Assembly: GCA_030640865.1 (NCBI GenBank)
Contig: DAOWIP010000171.1
Span: 1 to 8,048 of the forward strand
Direction of reading: 5' to 3'
Source: Sedimentisphaerales bacterium
GTDB taxonomy: Bacteria > Planctomycetota > Phycisphaerae > Sedimentisphaerales > SM23-30
DNA length: 8,048 nt
This document shows, piece after piece, positions 1-4,890 of the stretch. The first letter of the stretch is position 1. Every line of letters starts with the position of its first letter. Below the pieces are notes generated by a model. It was not told the DNA's origin, made no database searches, and saw nothing but the letters and a program-made list of their open reading frames with translations. Made by a program: the position numbers and the translations under genes.

Positions 1-1230
1 ACTGCCTTCATTAAAGTTCCAGTACGCGATCGGATTGTTATCCGGGCGGACATAAATCACCACTACATCACAGGCGTCTTCTTCGCCGTCATAGCCGCGG
101 AGCTGCAATTCATAGAATCCGACCGCGTCGAACGTGACGCAGGGATCCTCGATCGCGGTATCGGAGAATGTTACCGTACCCGGGCCGCTGAGCTGCGACC
201 ACGTCAACGTCAACTCGTTCGGCGGGTCCGGGTTACCATCATCGGTAGCTGTCCCGTCCAGTTGAATCGTAACCGAAGGGGCTTGCCACAAGACCGACCG
301 AAAACCGCCGGCGTCAACAAAGGGGGGAATATTAAAATGGGGGTCAAAGATGATTGTGGTTTTATCGGGATTAGTAACATTGTAGTCCACCAACACAGCC
401 CCAGGGATGCCAAAGCCCGAAATCGAGCCCTGGGCGGCATATTCCTCGACAGTTGACACCTTGTCGCCGTCCAATATCATCACGCCGTAGGTGAAATCCA
501 GTCTGCCGTTGGCGGTCATCAATAAATCGCCCGCGGTAACAACGCCGCCGTCAAGGTGAAATTCACAAGGCGCACTGGAATGGTAACTTAAACGTATTTC
601 GCCGCCAACGTTAATCGTACCACTGGTCATATTAACGGTCCCTCTGCCGGCGCTGGCACGGGAGAGGTACATATCGTCTTCGGCGGTTATAGTGCCGCCG
701 CTCATATTCAGGGTGGCGGTACCGCTGTCTGCAACTACAAAGTGCCTATAATAATTCGCACTCGGACCACCTTGTACCGTAAGAGAGCCTCCACTCATAT
801 TGACGGTACCGGTTGTGCCGCCTGAATTGGTGATTAAAAAGCCCCCCTTGGCAACTATATCACCACCACTCAAATTTAAGATGCCCACCGCACCGGACCT
901 ACGCGCGATTGTAAAGTGTTCAAATTCGGTAAGCGAGCCGCCGGTTACGGTCAGGATACATGGGCCGGTGTCCTGGCCCACGATAACTCTCCCAACTGAT
1001 GCGTTTACGGTTTTATCGACCAGGGGCTGATGTACGAAGGGGTCGTTGATCATGCCATAATCTGCGTTCGTCGGAAGAGCGTCGCCCACCCAGTTTTTCG
1101 CTGTAGTCCAGTAGTTATCGCTGCCGCCTCCGTCCCAATACACTTCGGCCGCCTGAGCCAAGTTGGCACCGGCCAGCAAGACCGCCAGGGCCAATACACA
1201 CACCATTAATTTTTCCATTTTCTTTTCCAT
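1..1230 (-). CDS. Secreted beta-repeat protein with PKD/REJ-like domain, leading into a LamG-like domain (3' end outside window)
   Basis: The minus strand is open without a stop for exactly 410 codons from the ATG at 1230 to the window edge, so the C-terminus is missing. Residues 1-27 form a Sec signal peptide: a basic start, a hydrophobic stretch (VCVLALAVLLAGANLA) and a likely AQA|AE cleavage site. The mature start (YWDGGG..W.TAKNWVGDALP) resembles the W-rich opening of many planctomycete and verrucomicrobial exported proteins. Residues about 91-240 carry degenerate beta-strand repeats around the phrase T(V/L)NMSGG (ILNLSGG, TVNMSGG, TLNMSGG, TVNMTSG), suggesting a beta-solenoid. Residues about 303-394 look like a PKD/REJ-type Ig-like domain (QLDGTATDDGNP, TWSQLSGPG, YELQLRGYDG). 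IAYWNFNEGS at the cut edge matches the usual opening of a LamG/concanavalin-like domain. The start is fixed by AAGGAG eight bases upstream. The role is probably cell-surface or extracellular, perhaps glycan binding; the substrate is unknown. A sorting signal or dockerin could lie beyond the edge. Confidence 0.85.
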   Translation of the reverse strand, partial: MEKKMEKLMVCVLALAVLLAGANLAQAAEVYWDGGGSDNYWTTAKNWVGDALPTNADYGMINDPFVHQPLVDKTVNASVGRVIVGQDTGPCILTVTGGSLTEFEHFTIARRSGAVGILNLSGGDIVAKGGFLITNSGGTTGTVNMSGGSLTVQGGPSANYYRHFVVADSGTATLNMSGGTITAEDDMYLSRASAGRGTVNMTSGTINVGGEIRLSYHSSAPCEFHLDGGVVTAGDLLMTANGRLDFTYGVMILDGDKVSTVEEYAAQGSISGFGIPGAVLVDYNVTNPDKTTIIFDPHFNIPPFVDAGGFRSVLWQAPSVTIQLDGTATDDGNPDPPNELTLTWSQLSGPGTVTFSDTAIEDPCVTFDAVGFYELQLRGYDGEEDACDVVVIYVRPDNNPIAYWNFNEGS

Positions 1231-1346
1231 CTTTTCGTCTCCTTAATAATAGAAATATAAACTTGAAACAACAACAGAAACACACCTTTACCAATCGACA
1301 TATACCCACCCTCAGCCCCAAAAGAAACTAACAGACCCCTTTCCAT
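1206..1346 (-). CDS. Possible small leader ORF, 46 residues, hydrophobic with basic tail
   Basis: An ATG at 1346 is preceded by AAAGGAGG (1352-1359) with a 5-nt spacer, the strongest ribosome binding site in the window. The frame runs 46 codons to a TAA at 1206-1208 and overlaps the start of the secreted-protein gene by 25 nt in another frame. The peptide has a glycine-rich start, a hydrophobic segment (GVFLLLFQVYISII, about residues 21-34) and a strongly basic end (KETKRWKRKWKN), so it could be a one-pass membrane peptide. The overlap would allow translational coupling to the gene at 1230. I do not recognise the peptide. The basic tail lies partly in the region that also encodes the SD and start of the next gene, so it may be a by-product of A-rich sequence. 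Existence as a gene rests only on the SD and position. Confidence 0.3.
   Translation of the reverse strand: MERGLLVSFGAEGGYMSIGKGVFLLLFQVYISIIKETKRWKRKWKN
1239..1244 (-). promoter_or_regulatory. Shine-Dalgarno site of the secreted-protein gene
   Basis: On the minus strand AAGGAG lies 8 nt before the ATG at 1230. It decides that start over the two in-frame ATGs at codons 5 and 9, which have no comparable site. Confidence 0.75.
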
Positions 1347-1530
1347 AGACACCTCCTTTATATTACGTAACTATGCTTCACAAAAAGAGTTGCCATCAAA
1401 CATGATAATTGACACATACCATTGCACAACATAAGATGATAAATAACAATGAGTTACACAGATTCCCTTTGCTAATGTGAATTAATACAATTCAACATGC
1501 TGTCAACAATATAGAATATCGACAAACACT

Positions 1531-1559
1531 ATGATAAACAATAGCAAGTTTCGTGTCAA
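1531..1559 (-). promoter_or_regulatory. Near-consensus sigma-70 promoter reading toward the secreted-protein gene
   Basis: On the minus strand the -35 box TTGACA (1554-1559) is a perfect match and the -10 box TATCAT (1531-1536) has one mismatch, with a 17-bp spacer. Transcription would start near 1524, giving a leader of about 290 nt before the ATG at 1230 and about 180 nt before the small ORF at 1346. The site lies 15 nt beyond the right-end hairpin of the IS200-like remnant. A second perfect TTGACA lies at 1501-1506 but has no convincing -10 at the right distance. Confidence 0.55.
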
Positions 1560-1573
1560 GAAAAAGTAAATTA

Positions 1574-1594
1574 CTACCGCCTGCAAGGCGGTAG
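1574..1594. repeat. Right-end hairpin of the IS200-like element
   Basis: CTACCGCC (1574-1581) and GGCGGTAG (1587-1594) form a perfect 8-bp stem with the 5-nt loop TGCAA. It lies just downstream of the tnpA stop, where the right-end recognition hairpin of IS200/IS605 transposases is expected. Confidence 0.65.
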
Positions 1595-1605
1595 CTTTTG
1601 GTCTT

Positions 1606-1635
1606 GGTGGGCTTAGACTAAAGTCATCGCCCACC
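1606..1635. repeat. Two-tier palindrome over the tnpA stop codon
   Basis: An outer stem GGTGGGC (1606-1612) / GCCCACC (1629-1635) encloses an inner palindrome GACT-AA-AGTC (1616-1625), giving a hairpin with a symmetric internal loop. It overlaps the tnpA stop. It could be a second right-end element or a block to read-through. Confidence 0.5.
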
Positions 1636-2074
1636 GCTTTGAATACGGAAGTTCTCACCGCCATCGGATGGCTCGTTGCCATCCTGGAGTTTAATATACT
1701 CCATAATGACCTCGTCGGTAACATTACCGCTGGTGGCCACAAAGTAGCCACGAGCCCATAAGTGGCGGCCCCAAAATTGTTTGCGAAGCTACGAAAACTC
1801 CATCATCAGTTTTCGAGACGTTTTGCCCTTGATGTATTGCATGATTTTACTCGGAGACAGATTCGGGGGACACGACAGAAACACATGGACATGATTAGCG
1901 GAAACAGGACCTTGAAGTATTTTCGATCTCATTGGTCTGGCACACCTCGCGAACCGGATCGCGGAGTCGGTAGGCTATGGTACCCTGCAATATCGACCTG
2001 CGATATTTCGTTATCCATACAAAATGGTATTTTATGTCAAAACGGCTATGGCTACTTTTTCGATAATTTTCCAT
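1624..2074 (-). pseudogene. tnpA: IS200-family Y1 (HUH) transposase, one frameshift and one amber codon
   Basis: The likely start is the ATG at 2074 and the stop is TGA at 1624-1626, about 150 codons, normal for this family. The N-terminal frame reads SRFDIKYHFVWITKYRRSIL, the family hallmark. One extra A in the run at 1920-1923 shifts the frame after NEIE. The next frame restores GPVSANHVHVFVSCPPN, which holds the HVH (HUH) metal-binding motif, then SPSKIMQYIKGKTSRKLMMEF. A TAG at 1789-1791 sits where the family usually has Gln (FS-stop-LRKQFWG), consistent with a CAG to TAG change. After it come RHLWARGYFVATSGNVTDEVIMEYIKLQ, including the expected catalytic Tyr of EYIK. Only two lesions and intact catalytic residues suggest recent inactivation. 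Reading it as an intact gene would need both recoding events, which is unlikely. Confidence 0.85.
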
Positions 2075-2081
2075 GGCCACT

Positions 2082-2110
2082 ATTGTAACACATTTGGCAG
2101 TTTTCCTGAA
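2082..2110 (-). promoter_or_regulatory. Weak candidate promoter for the IS200-type transposase
   Basis: On the minus strand TTCAGG (2105-2110) and TACAAT (2082-2087) are 17 bp apart. The -10 is good (5 of 6) and the -35 poor (3 of 6). Transcription would start within a few bases of the tnpA ATG, giving an almost leaderless message, in line with the known weak translation of IS200 transposases. Confidence 0.3.
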
Positions 2111-2114
2111 GGTT

Positions 2115-2150
2115 TCGCCTGAAGGCGAGGGTTTTAATCCCATCGTGGGA
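2115..2150. repeat. Left-end double hairpin of the IS200-like element
   Basis: Hairpin one is TCGCC (2115-2119), loop TGAA, GGCGA (2124-2128), extendable in RNA by two U-G pairs. Hairpin two is TCCCA (2138-2142), loop TCG, TGGGA (2146-2150). The linker contains GGGTTTTAA. The sequence GCGAGGGTTTTA (2125-2136) recurs exactly at 6498-6509, also between two hairpins. Confidence 0.55.
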
Positions 2151-2210
2151 CAATAATTTTTTCTGGCGCATTTTAGCTCGATAGTATAGATTTAATACCT
2201 TTAAAAGCAT

Positions 2211-3047
2211 TTAATACGGTTGCTGTTCCATTATTTTGAGAATGTCTTTGAATAAGTTGAAATGATGGCCGGGACCCTGAAAGTGTGCACAATCTGGACC
2301 GCCATTCCATAGTGCATAATCAAAAATATTCGGGTTTGTGGCGAACGCAACGTGACCGTCGCCGTACAGGACGTTAGTGCCTCTTGGTATGTTATGCCTG
2401 ATATGTGAAAGGGTGTACCAGTGATGAACCATACCAAACACTACAGGCTTATCTTGTAGTTCATCAAAATTCTTCTTTTTGTGCAGAAAGTAATTGTAAT
2501 TCAGGCGAATACGGGTGTTAATCTGTCCAGGCTGATAACCTGCTGTTGGTATGTAGCTGGCCCAGGGCCCATCAGCGGTGTAATAATCGTATGTATAGTA
2601 CAACTTTCCAAAATGCTTGGAAGTACCTTTAAATCCCTGGCTGGGACAGTAGAAAATTTCAGGATTGTCAATGAGATTAGGTCCATGGAGCTTCCCTAAT
2701 TGCACTGGAATCGGGTTGCCGTTAGAATCCGCATAATCGGCGTTATGAGTTAAGTACGTGAACCAGGGCAGCCATCCGGAAACACTGGTGTCATACCCTT
2801 CCCTGGGGGTGCCGGCGGGGGGGCTGAGCCTAAGGTACTGTGGGGGTAGCTTTTGATCATTATTATCTTCATACATTCGCAGTGCCAAGCCCATACTGCG
2901 CATATTAACGGCGCAAACAGTAGTCTTGGCCTGTTCGCGGGCAATGTTCAGGGCAGGCATCATTATGCTTAACAGCAGGGCAATAATGGAGATTACCACC
3001 AACAATTCGATCAATGTAAAACCTTTTTTAATTTGCTTTGTACTCAT
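2211..3047 (-). CDS. Prepilin-type N-terminal cleavage/methylation protein (pseudopilin-like, planctomycete H-X-DG type)
   Basis: The 278-residue protein opens with MSTKQIKKG|FTLIELLVVISIIALLLSIMMPAL. This is a type IV prepilin leader, with cleavage expected after Gly9, Phe at +1, Glu14 at +5 and one long hydrophobic helix. Near the C-terminus NVLYGDGHVAF (225-235) matches the DG-containing tail of the processing-associated domain of planctomycete pseudopilins. His218 lies 11 residues before the DG pair, against 9 in the named H-X9-DG model, so this is a variant. The middle is rich in Tyr, Pro and Gly and contains two Cys (C45, C134) plus C253 near the end. Such proteins occur in large paralogous families in Planctomycetota and are thought to act in type II secretion-like or surface fibre assembly; the role of this copy is unknown. 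The start is supported by AAAGGA (3055-3060) seven bases upstream. The gene stands alone, 278 nt below tsaE and with its own promoter candidate. Confidence 0.85.
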   Translation of the reverse strand: MSTKQIKKGFTLIELLVVISIIALLLSIMMPALNIAREQAKTTVCAVNMRSMGLALRMYEDNNDQKLPPQYLRLSPPAGTPREGYDTSVSGWLPWFTYLTHNADYADSNGNPIPVQLGKLHGPNLIDNPEIFYCPSQGFKGTSKHFGKLYYTYDYYTADGPWASYIPTAGYQPGQINTRIRLNYNYFLHKKKNFDELQDKPVVFGMVHHWYTLSHIRHNIPRGTNVLYGDGHVAFATNPNIFDYALWNGGPDCAHFQGPGHHFNLFKDILKIMEQQPY

Positions 3048-3204
3048 GCGCTAATCCTTTCATAAACCTGGTTAGTGGAATTGAAAACTAAAAGTTACAT
3101 AACTACTGTGGTTACAATATGATACGGTGTTTTTTTGTACCGCCCCCTCCATAAATCCTCATACTGAACCTATTCTCATTCGCCATCATTTATCATCATC
3201 TGTT

Positions 3205-3233
3205 ACACTACATCATATCACAGGTGTTGTCAA
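3205..3233 (-). promoter_or_regulatory. Candidate promoter of the pseudopilin-like gene
   Basis: On the minus strand a perfect -35 TTGACA (3228-3233) is followed after 17 bp by TAGTGT (3205-3210), a weak -10 (3 of 6). The start would be near 3198, with a leader of about 150 nt. A weak -10 fits a promoter that needs an activator. Confidence 0.4.
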
Positions 3234-3246
3234 GGTAATTATTACC
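3234..3246. promoter_or_regulatory. 13-bp palindrome abutting the -35 box (candidate operator)
   Basis: GGTAAT-T-ATTACC is a perfect inverted repeat with 6-bp arms. It ends at the base next to the TTGACA box of the candidate promoter. The size and place suit a dimeric DNA-binding protein. Which protein binds is unknown. Confidence 0.35.
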
Positions 3247-3325
3247 GGTCTGTTATAAAAATAAAGGCTCATATCCATCTACTGACACCACACTTAGAAC
3301 AATATACCTAAAATAAACGCCAGCG

Positions 3326-3853
3326 TCAAAAAAATGCCCCCTTAATTTTGGGGCGTGGGGGCTGTTTTTGCAACGTTTTTCGGACTTTTGGCGGAGACAC
3401 CAACTTTACATATCCCGGCAGATTCTCAATTCGCAGTGCCCGTTCACTTTCGCCGCGATGTTCGAGATGAATGCTTATAGGTTTATAATCGTCCATCAGC
3501 GGCCAGACACGATCTGCCCATTCGACAACAACCACTCCTGATCCGCAGCATATTTCATCAAAACCCAATGCCGCCAACTGCTCAGCCTTTTCCAGCCGAT
3601 ACGCATCGATATGATACAACGGCAAACGCCCCTCGTACTCGTTTATCAGGGTGAACGTGGGGCTTGTAACCACATCAACGTCCGCCACCTCTAATCCGAG
3701 AGCTATACCCTTAATAAAATGCGTCTTACCAGTCCCAAGAGTACCTACCATCGCAATTACTTCACCTCCTTGAAGCTGTTTTCCCATAGCCCGGCCCAAC
3801 GCGATGGTTTCGTCAACACTATGACTTACTATTTCCAGACACTCACTACTCAT
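3326..3853 (-). CDS. tsaE: tRNA threonylcarbamoyladenosine biosynthesis ATPase TsaE
   Basis: TsaE is the ATPase that, with TsaB and TsaD, completes N6-threonylcarbamoyl-adenosine (t6A37) on tRNAs reading ANN codons. The 175-residue protein shows the family landmarks in order: Walker A GTLGTGKT (37-44), switch segment TSPTFTLINEY (63-73), HIDAYRL (81-87) and the EWADRV motif (111-116). After the core (to about residue 152) there is a basic tail, PPKVRKTLQKQPPRPKIKGAFF, longer than in compact family members. Its last codons are also an intrinsic terminator. The gene is last in the argH-thiL-tsaE run. Its ATG overlaps the thiL stop by 8 nt (3846-3853), so translation is probably coupled. tsaB and tsaD are not in the window. 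Confidence 0.95.
   Translation of the reverse strand: MSSECLEIVSHSVDETIALGRAMGKQLQGGEVIAMVGTLGTGKTHFIKGIALGLEVADVDVVTSPTFTLINEYEGRLPLYHIDAYRLEKAEQLAALGFDEICCGSGVVVVEWADRVWPLMDDYKPISIHLEHRGESERALRIENLPGYVKLVSPPKVRKTLQKQPPRPKIKGAFF
3328..3354 (-). terminator. Intrinsic terminator built into the end of tsaE
   Basis: On the minus strand GCCCC (3350-3354) and GGGGC (3336-3340) pair around an A/T-rich loop and are followed by an A and seven T (3328-3334). The stem and T-run code for the last residues of TsaE (KIKGAFF) and the T-run meets the TGA stop at 3326-3328. It would end the argH-thiL-tsaE transcript. Confidence 0.6.
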
Positions 3854-4793
3854 TAAAATGTTCCCAGCCTTTCACTTCCAGCGGTTCGACTGTTCCGTCC
3901 ATCTGTCGAATAAACAACCGCTGCTCACCTTTGGCCTGAATAATCCGCCCGACAGAACTCAAACGCACAGTTGACCGGCCCGGCCATTCTCGCAACAGCT
4001 TTTCCGCATCCGACGGACTTACGCAAAACAATAATTCAAAATCCTCTCCGTCCGATAGCGCTGCCGTCAATGGGTCAGCCGAGCTTTGAGCAACCTGACT
4101 TACAGGAATCGCTCGCGCATCAATCTCGGCAGCCACCCTGCTTTCACAACATATATGATTCAAATCAATACTCATACCGTCGCTGATATCAATCATAGCA
4201 TGCAACTCGACCATTTGCGCCAATAACCGCGATTCCTGTACACGCGGACTAAACCCCAGATGTTTTCCATTCAGCGAACCGCCCAGCTCTCCGGTAATTA
4301 GTATTGTATCACCTACCTGCGCTCCCGATCGCAGTATCGGTTCCGTTGCTCCCACCTTCGCCAACATCGTCACATCAATTGTTAATGGTTTATCCCAACT
4401 TGTCGTATCGCCGCCCACAATCGGACAATTGTATTTTCCAGCCGCCTGCTGAAGGCCCTGGTATAACCGCTGTGCCTGGTCCATTGTCATAGTTTTCGGC
4501 AGTGCCACCGCCACAACGGCCACAAAAGGTATCGCCGCCATCGCCGCGCAATCGCTCAGGCTGCACGCCATCGCCTTATAGCCCACCTGTTCCAGCGTCG
4601 CCCGCTCTAAATCGAAATGCACTCCCTCCAGCAACACATCCGTAGTAATCAACAGCTTCCGCCCCCCTACCAGCACAACCGCCATATCGTCTCCGATACC
4701 GGTAATCACGTCTTTGGCGTCCCCATCCTGCCGCTGCTGTCGTATCCATTCGATCAACTTAAATTCTGATTTTTCTTCAGTCATTTCAGTCAT
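3846..4793 (-). CDS. thiL: Thiamine-monophosphate kinase ThiL
   Basis: ThiL phosphorylates thiamine monophosphate to thiamine diphosphate, the last step of vitamin B1 cofactor synthesis. Starting at the ATG at 4793 gives 315 residues, the usual length. AIR-synthase-like motifs appear in order: GIGDDMAVV (32-40), TTDVLLEGVHF (50-60), SLSDCAAM (78-85), GGDTT (127-131), GDTILITGELGGS (161-173), MIDISDGMSIDL (200-211) and GEDFELLF (249-256). The acidic metal and nucleotide ligands are present. The frame stays open upstream to an ATG at 4976, but that part runs through the REP doublet and inside argH, so it is not a believable start. The chosen start has only a weak upstream AGATAAG and an alternative ATG three codons further in. 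The gene lies 97 nt after argH and overlaps tsaE by 8 nt. Confidence 0.95.
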   Translation of the reverse strand: MTEMTEEKSEFKLIEWIRQQRQDGDAKDVITGIGDDMAVVLVGGRKLLITTDVLLEGVHFDLERATLEQVGYKAMACSLSDCAAMAAIPFVAVVAVALPKTMTMDQAQRLYQGLQQAAGKYNCPIVGGDTTSWDKPLTIDVTMLAKVGATEPILRSGAQVGDTILITGELGGSLNGKHLGFSPRVQESRLLAQMVELHAMIDISDGMSIDLNHICCESRVAAEIDARAIPVSQVAQSSADPLTAALSDGEDFELLFCVSPSDAEKLLREWPGRSTVRLSSVGRIIQAKGEQRLFIRQMDGTVEPLEVKGWEHFNE

Positions 4794-4830
4794 ACTAAAA
4801 TATGAACTTATCTTGTCTTCGCCGAGACTA

Positions 4831-4889
4831 TGTACCGCTGGCGTCTCGCCAGCAAAAGTCAAAAAAGCAGCCGGGACGGCTGCGGTACA
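4831..4889. repeat. REP doublet (BIME-like) between argH and thiL
   Basis: There are two perfect 7-bp hairpins with 3-nt loops: GCTGGCG-TCT-CGCCAGC (4837-4853) and GCAGCCG-GGA-CGGCTGC (4867-4883). They are joined by an A-rich linker and enclosed by an outer perfect 8-bp inverted repeat, TGTACCGC (4831-4838) / GCGGTACA (4882-4889). The whole unit can fold as a cruciform. It begins one base after the argH stop codon and would sit in the argH-thiL mRNA. From memory, similar hairpins are scattered in planctomycete and related genomes. Confidence 0.8.
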
Positions 4890-4890
4890 T

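Larger units (their letters stand above)
1574..2150 (-). mobile_element. Decayed IS200/IS605-family element (minimal extent between terminal hairpins)
   Basis: A broken Y1 transposase gene is flanked by palindromes, as expected for IS200/IS605 elements, whose ends are subterminal hairpins rather than inverted repeats. The right end has a perfect 8-bp hairpin at 1574-1594 and a larger imperfect one at 1606-1635 that spans the transposase stop. The left end has two small hairpins at 2115-2128 and 2138-2150. Exact cleavage sites cannot be read, so these limits are minimal. There is no tnpB. The element sits between the secreted-protein promoter and the end of the pseudopilin-like gene and appears immobile by itself. 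Confidence 0.7.

Noticed and set aside
1115..1321. 68-codon minus-strand frame over the secreted-protein start
   Set aside because: It overlaps the signal-peptide coding region in another frame, has no SD and has Cys- and Arg-rich low-quality translation.
1402..1429. Second promoter (TTGTGC, 16 bp, TATCAT) upstream of the small ORF
   Set aside because: The -35 matches at only 3 of 6 positions; the site at 1531-1559 is far stronger.
1762..2088. 108-codon plus-strand open frame
   Set aside because: It is antisense to the transposase pseudogene; the minus strand gives clear IS200 transposase motifs and the plus-strand frame gives no recognisable protein.
2191..2217. Direct repeat of TTTAATAC (2191-2198 and 2210-2217) at the end of the pseudopilin-like gene
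   Set aside because: Short and A/T-rich; it does not bracket the IS200-like element, and that family makes no target duplication.
3112..3186. 24-codon leader ORF before the pseudopilin-like gene (minus strand)
   Set aside because: No Shine-Dalgarno site and no recognisable attenuation feature; likely chance.
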